64,000 nt of DNA from NCBI RefSeq assembly GCF_024346875.1, contig NZ_AP024872.1, positions 186,001-250,000 of the forward strand. The letters run 5' to 3'. The DNA comes from Vibrio gallicus. Its GTDB lineage: Bacteria; Pseudomonadota; Gammaproteobacteria; Enterobacterales; Vibrionaceae. Shown here in pieces: positions 1-9,030 of this stretch. The first letter of the stretch is position 1. Each line of letters opens with the position of its first letter. A program made the position numbers and the translations under genes. Below the pieces are notes generated by a model. It was not told the origin of the DNA and did no database searches. It worked only from the letters and a program-made list of their open reading frames with translations.

Positions 1-385
1 AGATCAGAAATAAAAATCCCCCATAAATACGTACTATCTGCCTTTAAAATAACCTGTTACGTAGATGGAGATTGCCTGATGCTGCGTAGGCAAAGATAAA
101 GCGTAAGCAGTACTAAAATGGATAAATACCCATCATTGAGCCATTAATTTGCTATTACGGGTCTTATTTTGTGATCTATGCCCGATTTAAAGTTGGAATA
201 TTAAAAATTCGTTACTACGCTGTAACAAAAGCTGATTTGTAGGACTAGTTGTGAACTCGGTTAATTAGAGGCACATCACCCGTTCTTGATTGCAGAAAGC
301 AATGACAAAATAAATTGGTTTTGCGGTACGAAAATAACAGTGTTCTAAAACACGTTTTTTATACATAGGTAAATGGAAATACATT
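1..385. other. Intergenic region upstream of the first porin
   Basis: This AT-rich stretch contains no convincing ORF. It presumably holds the promoter and leader of the porin that starts at 386. I could not assign a specific operator, sRNA or riboswitch to it. The left edge may also contain the end of an upstream transcription unit that lies outside the window. Confidence 0.4.
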
Positions 386-1393
386 ATGAAAAAAACAGTA
401 CTAGCAAGTTTAGTTGCGGCATCAGTAGTAAGCGCCCCAACGTTCGCAGTGGAGCTTTATAATAATGAAGGCTCTACATTCTCTATTGGTGGTCACGTCT
501 CCGCTAATATTAATGGTGAAGAAGATGGTGAAACCGATGTAGGTACCAATTCTCCACGTATTAATTTTAATGCAACTCAAGACATTGGAAATGGCTTTAA
601 AGTTGATGCAAAAGGTGAGTGGCAATTAAACTTTTTAGATGGTGGCGATGAAACGTTCACTACTCGTCTAGGCTATGTTGGTGTAACACATGAGCAATAT
701 GGACGCCTTGTAGCGGGTACCCAATGGGCACCATACTATGACGTTGGTGGAATTGCGGATCAACCTATCGTTTATGCCAATGACTTTTTATATGAAAACC
801 ACAAGTCATTGGGTACGGCACGTGCAGATAAAATGCTGAGCTACCGTAAAAGTTTTGACCTAGGCGGTTTTGTACTCGCTGGTGGTTTAGGTTGGCAAGG
901 TGATGACGGCGCTGATAACGGTGACCGCGTTCAGGTTGCATTGACCGGTACCTTTGGTGAGTTCCAAGTCGGTTATGCGTTTACTACTGGTAAATATCGC
1001 CCTGCAGACGAGGATGCTATGTCTAATATCGTGAGTGCTAAGTACGGCTCTTACGGTGATGGTATCTTTGTTGCTGGTGTATATGCAATGAATGAGTATG
1101 TAGATAGCGTAGATAGCGATGTTCTGCCAGGCGTCCGAATTGAAGATTCAACGGGTTATGAACTGATTGGTGCCTACGGACTCGATTTTGGTTTGAATCT
1201 AATAGTGAACTATGAAGCACTTGAAGATGATAAACGAAACGAGACCAAATACAGTCAACTTGCTTTTCAAGCTGAGCAGACAATTACCCCTAATTTCATA
1301 GGCTATGCAGCATACGAGCTAGACCTTGGTGGTGATGGTGTTTACGGTGATGGCAAAGATAAGTGGACTATAGGTATGCGCTACTACCTATAA
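386..1393 (+). CDS. Outer-membrane general porin, OmpU-like
   Basis: A 335-residue protein with a clear signal peptide (MKKTVLASLVAASVVSAPTFA, cleavage near residue 21). The mature part alternates short amphipathic strands with Gly/Asp/Asn-rich turns and ends in an aromatic residue pattern (GMRYYL), as in 16-strand beta-barrel porins. It would form a trimeric diffusion channel in the outer membrane. The length fits the Vibrio OmpU/OmpC-type family (about 320-350 aa). It is monocistronic: a hairpin terminator follows 20 bp after the stop. A second, clearly different porin lies at 45899-46822. Which named Vibrio porin this corresponds to cannot be decided from the sequence alone. Confidence 0.88.
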   Translation: MKKTVLASLVAASVVSAPTFAVELYNNEGSTFSIGGHVSANINGEEDGETDVGTNSPRINFNATQDIGNGFKVDAKGEWQLNFLDGGDETFTTRLGYVGVTHEQYGRLVAGTQWAPYYDVGGIADQPIVYANDFLYENHKSLGTARADKMLSYRKSFDLGGFVLAGGLGWQGDDGADNGDRVQVALTGTFGEFQVGYAFTTGKYRPADEDAMSNIVSAKYGSYGDGIFVAGVYAMNEYVDSVDSDVLPGVRIEDSTGYELIGAYGLDFGLNLIVNYEALEDDKRNETKYSQLAFQAEQTITPNFIGYAAYELDLGGDGVYGDGKDKWTIGMRYYL

Positions 1394-1412
1394 TATCTGA
1401 ATAAAGAATATC

Positions 1413-1438
1413 AAGGCAGAGCGAAAGCTCTGCCTTTT
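1413..1438 (+). terminator. Rho-independent terminator after porin
   Basis: A 10-bp stem (AAGGCAGAGC pairing with GCTCTGCCTT) with a 4-nt loop, followed by a short T run. It lies directly after the porin stop codon and should end its transcript. Confidence 0.85.
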
Positions 1439-1563
1439 GCGTTTCATCTATACTTGTTTTTGATTGGGGGATTGGATGATTCTTGCTACAATCAGCGCCC
1501 AAAATTAATCTGGCATGGATTAGTTTGAAAAACAGACCAATGAAATTGATTAAGAGAGATAGA

Positions 1564-2229
1564 ATGCTTCAAGTAAACGAAATTTTTGAAACAATTCAAG
1601 GCGAAGGTTTTTTTACTGGGGTTCCTTCTATCTTTATTCGTTTGCAAGGCTGTCCTGTTGGCTGTGCATGGTGTGACACTAAGCAAACCTGGGAAGTACA
1701 ACCAGACAAGCAAACCGACTTCGGCACTATTATCGCTAAATCTGGTGATAGTGAATTGTGGTGTCAGCAATCTGAAGCGTCGCTGGTTGCGTACTGTTTA
1801 GAAAACTATACCGCGAAGCATGTGGTGATTACCGGTGGAGAGCCATGTCAATACGACCTTGTTCCGTTGACCACATTGCTGGAAGAAAAGGGGTATCGTT
1901 GCCAGATTGAAACCAGTGGCACCTTTGATATCCAAGCAACCCCTAGCACTTGGGTAACGGTTTCGCCTAAGATTGGTATGAAAGGTAAGCTGCCAATTAA
2001 AGCGCAGCCAATGACGCGCGCTAATGAGGTAAAGCACCCAGTAGCAAAGCAGTCTGACATCGATGATTTAGAGCAACTACTGGTTAATCATCCTGTGACT
2101 GATGGTGTTGAAATACTACTGCAACCCATCAGTCAAAAGCCTCGAGCAACGCAATTGTGTATTGATACCTGTATACAAAAAAATTGGCGCTTATCGATTC
2201 AAACACACAAGTATTTACAGATAGCGTAA
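1564..2229 (+). CDS. queE: 7-carboxy-7-deazaguanine synthase QueE
   Basis: This radical-SAM enzyme converts 6-carboxytetrahydropterin to 7-carboxy-7-deazaguanine in the queuosine (preQ0) pathway. The N-terminus MLQVNEIFETIQGEG and the cysteine cluster GCPVGCAWCDT (CX3CX2C, binding the 4Fe-4S cluster) are diagnostic, and the ITGGEP motif follows. The frame stays open upstream to 1483, but the extra 27 residues do not look like this family. The ATG at 1564 gives a 221-aa protein that starts exactly at the conserved region. An ATG at 1540 is the alternative. I looked for a preQ1 riboswitch in the 170 bp upstream and saw none. Confidence 0.93.
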   Translation: MLQVNEIFETIQGEGFFTGVPSIFIRLQGCPVGCAWCDTKQTWEVQPDKQTDFGTIIAKSGDSELWCQQSEASLVAYCLENYTAKHVVITGGEPCQYDLVPLTTLLEEKGYRCQIETSGTFDIQATPSTWVTVSPKIGMKGKLPIKAQPMTRANEVKHPVAKQSDIDDLEQLLVNHPVTDGVEILLQPISQKPRATQLCIDTCIQKNWRLSIQTHKYLQIA

Positions 2230-2253
2230 GGTTAATTACAGATAAATGTGGGT

Positions 2254-2892
2254 TTACCAGTTTCTAAATCCACACGTATCTATATGAAAACGAACACCTG
2301 AATAGATCCCCATCCCCATATTATTCTTTCTGCCGACTGCGTTATATATACTCCATAATTTTTTATGGAGCTCACTGCGAGTGATGTTATTAATCGGTAC
2401 TAAATCAAGAGCACAAAAGCTAAGGTGCTTACTCTTTGTTGCCCCGCCTGAGGTTTGATTGTAATACTGCGTTCTATCTCCAGATACCGGAATAAGAGGG
2501 CCTAGCACCGGTTCGACGTGTTGTTGGATGAATTTTACGGTGCGCACCATATTCGGGACCTGCTTTTTGGCCGGAATTGTAAATACTGAAGTGCCATTCA
2601 TCGCCCAATTGGTACCTTGTAATAATATTAAATGCATAGGCATCGTTTTCATCGGCTCTTCAGTGATACCGGCAGCTTTGAGTTGATCGGCTATTTCCTG
2701 TACACGCTTTTGCGCGCCATTCATCAACATCCATCCTCGAAACGCCGCACGCGTCGGTACTTTGTAACCTTTGACGCTGATAACTAGGTCACTGTATTCA
2801 ATTTCGTTTTCTGACTTATACAACTTCATTAAGTCGTTACTAGAGGCTGAAAAACTAAAACTCACAAGTAATAAGATCAAGAATCGAAACAT
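2254..2892 (-). CDS. Secreted M15-like zinc peptidase (DD-carboxypeptidase-type)
   Basis: A 212-aa protein with an N-terminal signal peptide (MFRFLILLLVSFSFSASS). The C-terminal half carries the zinc-site pattern of M15 peptidases: SKHLSFCALD (His-X6-Asp) followed by RFHIDTCGF (His-X-Asp) close to the C-terminus. Families with this core include D-Ala-D-Ala carboxypeptidases and endolysins. It probably acts on peptidoglycan in the periplasm. The N-terminal 100 residues match nothing I recognise. It converges on queE with only 24 bp between the stops. The family call rests on the spacing of the metal ligands, so exact specificity is unknown. Confidence 0.6.
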   Translation of the reverse strand: MFRFLILLLVSFSFSASSNDLMKLYKSENEIEYSDLVISVKGYKVPTRAAFRGWMLMNGAQKRVQEIADQLKAAGITEEPMKTMPMHLILLQGTNWAMNGTSVFTIPAKKQVPNMVRTVKFIQQHVEPVLGPLIPVSGDRTQYYNQTSGGATKSKHLSFCALDLVPINNITRSELHKKLWSIYNAVGRKNNMGMGIYSGVRFHIDTCGFRNW

Positions 2893-3279
2893 TCTACTTC
2901 TCCCATAAAAGTTTGGGTAAGTATAGGTGTAATATTGTACAAAAGTTAAACGGCATTTCGCTGAAATCGCCTTATTGGTGACAAGTTGGATATCATTTTA
3001 AAGTGTCGATTCAATAAATTACCCACTTGTTATTGGTTAAATACACTAATTTGTGGGCTAGTGTTTGAATTATTAATCTGTAAATTAGATGATTTTTAGC
3101 GGTTAATCTCGTCTCATCCAGTCGTTCCGCCTTTTATTATTAGTGATGCTGATTTTCTCATCCTTTAATTAAATGTTATGGGGAGGATTTCATATCAGGC
3201 ATGATTCTTGTAAGTTAATCAGAGGTTTATGATCGATTAAATTAATAAGTGAATAGGTTTAATAATTTAGAGGTGTCTC
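2893..3279. other. Divergent intergenic region, M15-like peptidase / amylase
   Basis: An AT-rich 387-bp gap between two divergently transcribed genes, so it must hold both promoters. The amylase has a good ribosome-binding site (AGAGG about 8 bp before the ATG at 3280). I could not identify a defined operator or a small ORF with supporting signals. Confidence 0.4.
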
Positions 3280-4653
3280 ATGTCAGTTCAGTTTGATTCA
3301 AGCGCTTGCACTAGTGATGTGATCCTTCATGCTTTTGATTGGCCGTATTCTATGGTTGCTCAGCAGGCGAAGTATATTGTTGAGCTAGGTTATAAGACGG
3401 TGCTTGTGTCACCACCAATGAAAAGTCTAAAGAACGCCAACGGAACCCCTTGGTGGCAACGCTATCAACCTCAAGACTACCGTATCATTGATAACCAGCT
3501 AGGTAATACGCTCGACTTTAAACAGATGATGGTTGAGGCCAACAAATGGGGATTGCGGATTTATGTAGATGTTGTATTTAACCATATGGCAAATGAAGCG
3601 TATTTAAGGGATGACCTTGAGTACCCAAGCCAACAGGAACGCCAACACTACCAAAGTAATGAATGCTTTTATGAGTCGCTAAAGCTATTTGGCGATCTCT
3701 CTGAACCCCTGTTTACTAACAAAGATTTTGTTGATGCGTTTGGTATTGTTGATTGGCAAGATAAATACCAGGTACAAAATGGTCGTATCACTGGTGGCCC
3801 AGATGACCCAGGGCTTCCAACCTTAAAAGAGAGTGATTACGTCACCGCTCAGCAAAAGAATTATCTAAGAGCACTGAAGCAACTCGGCGTAAAAGGTTTT
3901 CGTATTGATGCGGCGAAACATATTAGTATCGAGCAAATCTGTAAGGTGTGGACTCCAGAGATTACTGAGGGAGTGCACATTTTTGGTGAAATCATTACCG
4001 ATGGTGGGGCAACGAAACAAGAGTATGAGCTGTTTTTAAAACCCTACTTAAGCAAAACTCAGCTGGCTGCCTATGATTTTCCGTTATTTAATACGGTGTT
4101 TAAGGCATTTCAAGATAAAGGGCGCATGTCCTCGCTAAGCGATCCTTATAGCTTAGGTGAGGCGCTAAGGCGAAAGCGTGCCATTACCTTTGCGATTACG
4201 CACGATATTCCAAATAACGATGCCTTTAAAGGGCTGATTATGCCTGAAGAATATGAATGGCTCGCGTATTGCTATGTTTTATGCCGAGATGGTGGTGTGC
4301 CGTTAGTGTATACGGACTTAAATACCAGTGGCATACAAACTCACACTGGGCAACCGCGTTGGGTAAATTCATGGCAAGACCCTAGAATGAAGAGCTTAAT
4401 AGCGTTCCATAATCGAGTTCATGGCAGCCGTATGCTCGTTTTAGAGGTAAGCGATGAGCATTTAGTCTTCCAACGTGGTGAGCTTGGAGTCGTTGCTATA
4501 AATAAATCTGATAAGCCCAAGTTAGTGACAACTCAATGGAGCTACCCGATGCGAGATATTGCATCGGGATTGGAATATACCCTTCAAGATGAAGAACTGA
4601 ATATAACGATACCAGCGAAAGGGTATGTCTGTTTGGTGAGGAGTGATGGATGA
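3280..4653 (+). CDS. GH13 alpha-amylase, apparently cytoplasmic
   Basis: A 457-aa glycoside hydrolase of family 13 that cleaves alpha-1,4-glucan. All four GH13 signature regions are present: DVVFNH (residues 97-102), GFRIDAAKH with nucleophile Asp210, GEII with acid/base Glu237, and THDIPNN with Asp309. A small beta-domain follows to the C-terminus. No signal peptide is visible, so it probably acts in the cytoplasm on maltodextrins or glycogen, or is exported by another route. It is monocistronic and ends next to a compound repeat. The maltodextrin importer genes lie 32 kb away in the same window. Confidence 0.88.
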   Translation: MSVQFDSSACTSDVILHAFDWPYSMVAQQAKYIVELGYKTVLVSPPMKSLKNANGTPWWQRYQPQDYRIIDNQLGNTLDFKQMMVEANKWGLRIYVDVVFNHMANEAYLRDDLEYPSQQERQHYQSNECFYESLKLFGDLSEPLFTNKDFVDAFGIVDWQDKYQVQNGRITGGPDDPGLPTLKESDYVTAQQKNYLRALKQLGVKGFRIDAAKHISIEQICKVWTPEITEGVHIFGEIITDGGATKQEYELFLKPYLSKTQLAAYDFPLFNTVFKAFQDKGRMSSLSDPYSLGEALRRKRAITFAITHDIPNNDAFKGLIMPEEYEWLAYCYVLCRDGGVPLVYTDLNTSGIQTHTGQPRWVNSWQDPRMKSLIAFHNRVHGSRMLVLEVSDEHLVFQRGELGVVAINKSDKPKLVTTQWSYPMRDIASGLEYTLQDEELNITIPAKGYVCLVRSDG

Positions 4654-4654
4654 G

Positions 4655-4936
4655 GGGGGGGGGAGAGCGGTTCTGTGGTGCTGTGGTTCTATGATCCTAT
4701 GGGGTACATCATCGCTACATCGCCACACCCTTCAAAATCGTCATCCCCGCGCAGGCGGGGATCTGTAGTCTCGGGTACCTAATTGGGTGTGTTGCTTCAC
4801 GTGGATTGTGAAGGACTACAGATCCCGGCTTAAAAGACTACCGGGATGGGGGGGAGAGCGGTTCTGTGGTGCTGTGGTTCTATGATCCTATGGGGTACAT
4901 CATCGCTCATCGCCACACCGATACACCGATACGCTC
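4655..4936. repeat. Compound intergenic repeat, locus R1
   Basis: This fills the whole gap between the convergent amylase and rsgA genes. It starts with degenerate 8-bp words of the type GTTCTGTG/GTTCTATG/ATCCTATG. Next come CATCGCTA/CATCGCCA words, then a strong palindrome at 4743-4762 (ATCCCCGC...GCGGGGAT). A weaker palindrome follows at 4822-4847 (ATCCCGG...CCGGGAT). The stretches flanking the two palindromes are inverted copies (GATCTGTAGTC near 4760, GACTACAGATC near 4814), which gives a BIME-like head-to-head layout. A second copy of the 8-bp word array starts at 4846. The same modules recur at four other loci in the window. Confidence 0.85.
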
Positions 4937-4937
4937 C

Positions 4938-5969
4938 TCACTTATTCTTACGTGAACGAGCGTCGTTTTGGTGTGATTTATACATTTTTCCGAGTTGCTT
5001 ATCGTGTGAGCGCAATTCGGCTAAGGTTGCGCTGTTGCGAGCTTGTTCGCGTTGTAATTTAAGGTAATTATTGAGTCTGCGAGTGTCTAAGTCGCCGCTA
5101 TCGAGTGCTGTTTGAATCGCACAGCCGGGTTCTCCTTGGTGTGAGCAATCCGAAAAGCGACATTGTTGGGCAAGTGTTTCGATATCCGAGAAGGTTTCAC
5201 TTATTCCTTGGGAGACATTTGCTAACTGTAATTCGCGCATACCTGGGGTATCTAGTAATACCGCGCCACTTGGCATGCTGAGCAGGGTACGGCCGGTCGT
5301 TGTGTGGCGGCCTTTGCTGTCGTCGTCTCGAATCGAGCCAGTTTTTTGAGCGGACTCTCCTAACAAAGAGTTTACTAGTGTTGATTTGCCTACGCCTGAA
5401 GAGCCCATAAAGGCGACGGTTTTGCCAGTGTTACACCATGGTAGTAAACGGGCAACACTGGTTTCGTTTAGAGCGTTGACCATTTCGACCATTAACATTG
5501 GGTCTAATGCCTGAACTTGAGCTTTGAGAAGCTCCCCATCGTTACAGAGGTCTTGCTTGGTTAAAACAATAACAGGCTCAACTTGAGACTCATTAGCTAG
5601 TGCAAGATAGCGTTCGACGCGACTTAAATTAAAGTCATCATTGAGCGACATAACGATAAATACGGTATCGATATTAGCGGCAATATATTGCTCTGCAACC
5701 TTACTCCCAGCGGCTTTGCGCGAGAATAATGAGGTTCTCTCTAATAGTCGTGAAAATGTATTGTCAGCGGTTAATATTACCCAATCACCAACTGTCATTG
5801 CCGGTAACGATTCATGGATTGGCAGTTGAATTGTATCGGTTTCAGTTTGTACGACATAACCCGAGCGATGGTGAGCGCTAATTCGAGCAATTTTGTTTTG
5901 TTCGTAATCCTCAAGGGCTAGCTGTTGTTGAAAAAAAGGCTGCCAGCCCAAAGTTACCGGAGGTATCAT
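4938..5969 (-). CDS. rsgA: Small-subunit ribosome biogenesis GTPase RsgA
   Basis: A 343-aa circularly permuted GTPase that helps mature the 30S subunit. It has an N-terminal OB-like region. The GTPase motifs appear in the permuted order typical of RsgA/YjeQ: TKQD (G4, residues 137-140), then GSSGVGKST (G1, 189-197), then DTPG (G3, 240-243). A C-terminal zinc site is formed by Cys270, Cys275, His277 and Cys283, and a basic tail follows. It is the last gene of a five-gene operon and overlaps the PCuAC gene by 4 bp. Vibrios commonly carry two RsgA-like proteins, and from the sequence alone this could be the accessory copy. Confidence 0.9.
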   Translation of the reverse strand: MIPPVTLGWQPFFQQQLALEDYEQNKIARISAHHRSGYVVQTETDTIQLPIHESLPAMTVGDWVILTADNTFSRLLERTSLFSRKAAGSKVAEQYIAANIDTVFIVMSLNDDFNLSRVERYLALANESQVEPVIVLTKQDLCNDGELLKAQVQALDPMLMVEMVNALNETSVARLLPWCNTGKTVAFMGSSGVGKSTLVNSLLGESAQKTGSIRDDDSKGRHTTTGRTLLSMPSGAVLLDTPGMRELQLANVSQGISETFSDIETLAQQCRFSDCSHQGEPGCAIQTALDSGDLDTRRLNNYLKLQREQARNSATLAELRSHDKQLGKMYKSHQNDARSRKNK

Positions 5970-6400
5970 TTATGCATTACCATTTTTTTAACAGGTACAG
6001 ATAAGTTTATTACACGTCCACTGTCCAAAGTTAAGCTTAGTGGAATTATCATGCCTTCAGTAAGTGGCTGTTTAAGGTCAAATAGCATCACATGTAAGCC
6101 ATGTGGTTTAAGCTGTGTGCTTTTGCCAGCAGGGATGGCAATGCTTTTCACTTGACGCATTTTCATGATGCCATTTTCTTTAAGATGGGTGTGCAGTTCT
6201 GTAATACCTGCCGCTTCAGTACTAGCAGATATAAGGTTTCTGTCGGTCTTTGTTGGGTTGGACAAGGTTAGGAATATCGCGCTGGTAGTGGCGGTTGGTG
6301 GCGTTTCTTTAGCCCAAGCATGGGAGACTTCTACAACTGAGCTTGACCAAGCAAGAGGAGAGAGTAGGCACAGTAGAAGTGTGATAAAACGAGTTTTCAT
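5966..6400 (-). CDS. Periplasmic copper chaperone PCuAC
   Basis: A 144-aa secreted protein (signal peptide [20 protein letters not shown]) that binds Cu(I) and delivers it to the CuA centre of cytochrome oxidase. The family motif H(M)X10MX21HXM is exact: His70, Met81, His103, Met105. It overlaps rsgA by 4 bp and touches the SCO1 gene by 1 bp. SCO1 acts in the same copper-delivery step, so translational coupling and a joint role in oxidase assembly are likely. Confidence 0.92.
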   Translation of the reverse strand: MKTRFITLLLCLLSPLAWSSSVVEVSHAWAKETPPTATTSAIFLTLSNPTKTDRNLISASTEAAGITELHTHLKENGIMKMRQVKSIAIPAGKSTQLKPHGLHVMLFDLKQPLTEGMIIPLSLTLDSGRVINLSVPVKKMVMHK

Positions 6401-7002
6401 TATAAGGTCTCACTGGTGATTTGATTTATGGTTTTTATGAGAGGTGCAGGTGAAAGGGTGTGTTGCACCTTGGTAATTTCAGTCCCATCAGGAGCTAGAA
6501 AATAGAAATAAGAGTTGTGGTCAACGGTATATTCGAGGGCAGAATCTTGAAGTTCACTGCGTATATAGACCACACCATAGCGGTTGGCTAGGGTTTCGAG
6601 AGTCGCAGGATCTGTGGAGTAGCCTTCAAAGTTTGGATGGAAATATTGCGCATAGGTGTTGGTATCATCCCCTGAATCTCTTTCTGGATCTAAGGTAATC
6701 AGGATGGGACGGATTTTATTAAGCGTATTGTCATCAACTTGATTTAACGCCGCTGCTAACATGGCTAGTGAAGTAGGGCATACATCAGGGCAGCGTGTAA
6801 AACCGAAGTAAACCACGTTCACTCTAGGATCCGTTGAGTCAAACAATGGAAATTGCTGGTTTCCCTCGCCACTTACCATAGGGTAGTGAGAGGATAATTC
6901 AGTTTGTTGATTGGCCACTTGTTGTTGATTGTCCAAATAGGATTTTAATCCGTATCCAAGTACAAAGGCGACAACCAGAACTAGTGACCAAGCTTTACTC
7001 AT
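6400..7002 (-). CDS. SCO1/SenC family copper metallochaperone
   Basis: A 200-aa, N-terminally anchored thioredoxin-fold protein. One TM helix spans residues 5-20. The copper/thiol motif is CPDVC (Cys71, Cys75), preceded by VVYFGFTR, and the conserved distal ligand is His162 in DHNSYFYFLAPDG. It works with PCuAC to metallate the CuA site or to keep the oxidase thiols reduced. It overlaps both neighbours by 1-4 bp, so the operon is tightly coupled. Confidence 0.93.
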   Translation of the reverse strand: MSKAWSLVLVVAFVLGYGLKSYLDNQQQVANQQTELSSHYPMVSGEGNQQFPLFDSTDPRVNVVYFGFTRCPDVCPTSLAMLAAALNQVDDNTLNKIRPILITLDPERDSGDDTNTYAQYFHPNFEGYSTDPATLETLANRYGVVYIRSELQDSALEYTVDHNSYFYFLAPDGTEITKVQHTLSPAPLIKTINQITSETL

Positions 7003-7427
7003 TTTTCCATCCTAACTAACAGCGGTATTGACTGTGGTGTATCAGGTGCGCTCACCTTTCCTATCCAAGTCATTTTTTCACTGTGACAAGCAGGTAACAA
7101 TAGACTACCGGTAAACTTGTTGCCGTGGTCACGTTGTAATACAAATTTTGCGACACCCATGTGCATTTCTTTCCCTTCAAGCTCTACTAGGAGTGTATCT
7201 GAAGCTTGGTTAGGCCAATCAATATTAATCGCGGTAGGTTGCATGGCTTTGGCGACATCACTATCCATTTTTATAGTTACACCATTATTCTGACACCCTG
7301 AGATTGAAGCCTCACAATAGGTGATTTGTTGCGGAGCAGGTTTTATGGCCTCAATGATGTCATGAGAAAAGAAACCCAAGGTTAAAGCTGCAATCAGCAC
7401 AGGGATTTTAATTATTTTGTTTTTCAT
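6999..7427 (-). CDS. Membrane-anchored periplasmic protein of unknown function in the SCO operon
   Basis: A 142-aa protein with one N-terminal signal anchor (residues 5-22). The rest is probably a periplasmic beta-rich domain. It carries paired cysteines (TYCEASISGCQNNG), a later Cys-His (LPACHSEK) and a Met/His-containing segment (GKEMHMGVAKFVLQRDHG). These residues could bind copper or thiols, which would suit its position directly upstream of SCO1 and PCuAC, but no family motif proves it. It overlaps SCO1 by 4 bp and touches popT by 1 bp. I do not recognise a named family. Confidence 0.7.
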   Translation of the reverse strand: MKNKIIKIPVLIAALTLGFFSHDIIEAIKPAPQQITYCEASISGCQNNGVTIKMDSDVAKAMQPTAINIDWPNQASDTLLVELEGKEMHMGVAKFVLQRDHGNKFTGSLLLPACHSEKMTWIGKVSAPDTPQSIPLLVRMEK

Positions 7428-8338
7428 TAGTGCTTTCCAAATCTTTCAAGGGTAAGTACTAACCCAATCGCAAGCAACATCATAGCAATCGCAAGGGGTA
7501 GCTGTGATGAAGTATGAAATAGTGACTCAAAGGCGCTAGGCGTTAGATTATGCTGTAGCAGTGGCACCTGTTCTCCACTGGAATTAGTGCGCCAAGTTAT
7601 GGTCTCTTTCCATGGCCAAATTTTCGGTAACGTTCCAAGCATAAGACCGACCAAAAACATAAAGGTCATATCTCTATAGCGTTTTAGTAGCCATGAGAGA
7701 AGATGTGAGAAGCTCAATAAGCCTGCGATACAACCGAACATAAATAACGCGAGAGTATTGATCTGAAATCCTTTCACTGCGGCTAAAACAGGTGCATACA
7801 TCCCAATTAATAGCAGTATAAAGCTGCCAGAAATGCCGGGTAGAATCATGGCACAAATGGCTATCGCGCCTGCCATAACGATATTTACGCCGGTAGGTTC
7901 AAGGTGTAGGGGATTAAGCACGGTGATCATGAAGGCTATCCCAATACCTATCAATAGGCTGCTCCATTTTAGTATCGAAAAAGAGGTGATCTGCTTTAGC
8001 ATATGCCACACCGAAACCAAAATTAGGCCGAAGAAAAATGACCACAATGGAACGGGATGGGTAACCAGCAGCCAAGAGATTAGCTTTGCTAGGGTTAGAA
8101 TGCTGGTGAAAATCCCAGCAAACAGGCTAATTAAAAACAAGCCATTAATATGTGCAAATGCCCCCTTTATCCCTTGATTTCTCAAGATACCAATCAAGCT
8201 GGGATTAATGCGTCGAATGCTTTCAAGTAAGGTGTCATAAACGCCGGTAATAAAGGCAATCGTACCCCCAGATACTCCGGGTACAACGTCAGCGGCTCCC
8301 ATCGCCATGCCTTTAAGGAAATTTGTAAAATAATTCAT
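7427..8338 (-). CDS. popT: DUF368 membrane protein, PopT-type undecaprenyl-phosphate translocase
   Basis: A 303-aa polytopic inner-membrane protein with about 8 hydrophobic segments. It holds the two pseudo-repeated DUF368 signatures, GAADVVPGVSGGTIAFITG near the N-terminus and AMILPGISGSFILLLIGMY in the middle, each with a PG(V/I)SG core. DUF368 proteins have been shown to recycle undecaprenyl phosphate across the membrane (PopT in Vibrio cholerae). The gene leads an operon whose other members serve copper delivery and ribosome maturation. The functional tie is not obvious. The start follows a repeat-rich promoter region. Confidence 0.82.
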   Translation of the reverse strand: MNYFTNFLKGMAMGAADVVPGVSGGTIAFITGVYDTLLESIRRINPSLIGILRNQGIKGAFAHINGLFLISLFAGIFTSILTLAKLISWLLVTHPVPLWSFFFGLILVSVWHMLKQITSFSILKWSSLLIGIGIAFMITVLNPLHLEPTGVNIVMAGAIAICAMILPGISGSFILLLIGMYAPVLAAVKGFQINTLALFMFGCIAGLLSFSHLLSWLLKRYRDMTFMFLVGLMLGTLPKIWPWKETITWRTNSSGEQVPLLQHNLTPSAFESLFHTSSQLPLAIAMMLLAIGLVLTLERFGKH

Positions 8339-8439
8339 TGGGTTACCGGTTAGAAATTAATTACGGCTATTGTATGGGATTATGATAATGAGCTAAACCA
8401 CTGCTAAACAAATTTATGATGTTTTTTGACAAGTGTTGT

Positions 8440-9030
8440 GGTGGTTTTAAGGGCGGTGCTGTGGCTCTATGGATTGAAGAGCGTAGCGATGAATCGATGT
8501 TTCGATGATGCGCCCCAAAGGACCATAGGGTCATAGGACCACAGAACCGGTTCCCCCCCGTTGTTTTAAGCCGGGATCTGTTGGGACTCGGGCTTCAATT
8601 GGTGCAATGCACTTGATTGGTTTTTGAGAGACTACAGATCCCCGCCTGCGCGGGGATGACGTTTTTAGGGCGGTGCTGTGGCTCTATGGCCCTGTGGTTC
8701 TATGGATTGAAGAGCGTAGCGATGAATCGATGTTTCGATGATGTGCGCTACAGGGCCATAGGATCATAGGACCACAGAACCGATTCACCCCCGTTGTTTT
8801 AAGCCGGGAGCTGTTGGGACTCGGGCTTCAATTGGTGCAATGCACTTGATTGGTTTTTGAGAGACTACAGATCCCCGCCTGTGCGGGGACGACGTTTTTA
8901 CGGCGGTGCTGTGGCTCTATGGCCCTATGGATTGAAGAGCGTAGCGATGAATCGATGTTTCGATGATGCGCCCCAAAGGACCATAGGACCACAGAACCAC
9001 AGGATCACAGAACCACAGAACCGCTTCTCA
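8440..9030. repeat. Compound intergenic repeat, locus R2 (three units)
   Basis: Three successive units begin at about 8451, 8668 and 8901 with GGGCGGTGCTGTGGCTCTAT or a close variant, giving periods of about 217 and 233 bp. Each continues with ATTGAAGAGCGTAGCGATGA and a degenerate 8-bp array (CCATAGGA, CCACAGAA). The palindromes ATCCCCGC...GCGGGGA lie at 8638-8657 and 8871-8890. The spacer next to them carries an 11-bp arm found inverted at R1. The array separates the M20 peptidase gene from popT. Its right edge runs into the peptidase coding sequence and supplies the last codons and the stop. Confidence 0.85.

Noticed and set aside
1440-1563. Possible preQ1 riboswitch before queE
   Set aside because: I could not find the short stem with A-rich pseudoknot tail that defines preQ1 aptamers.
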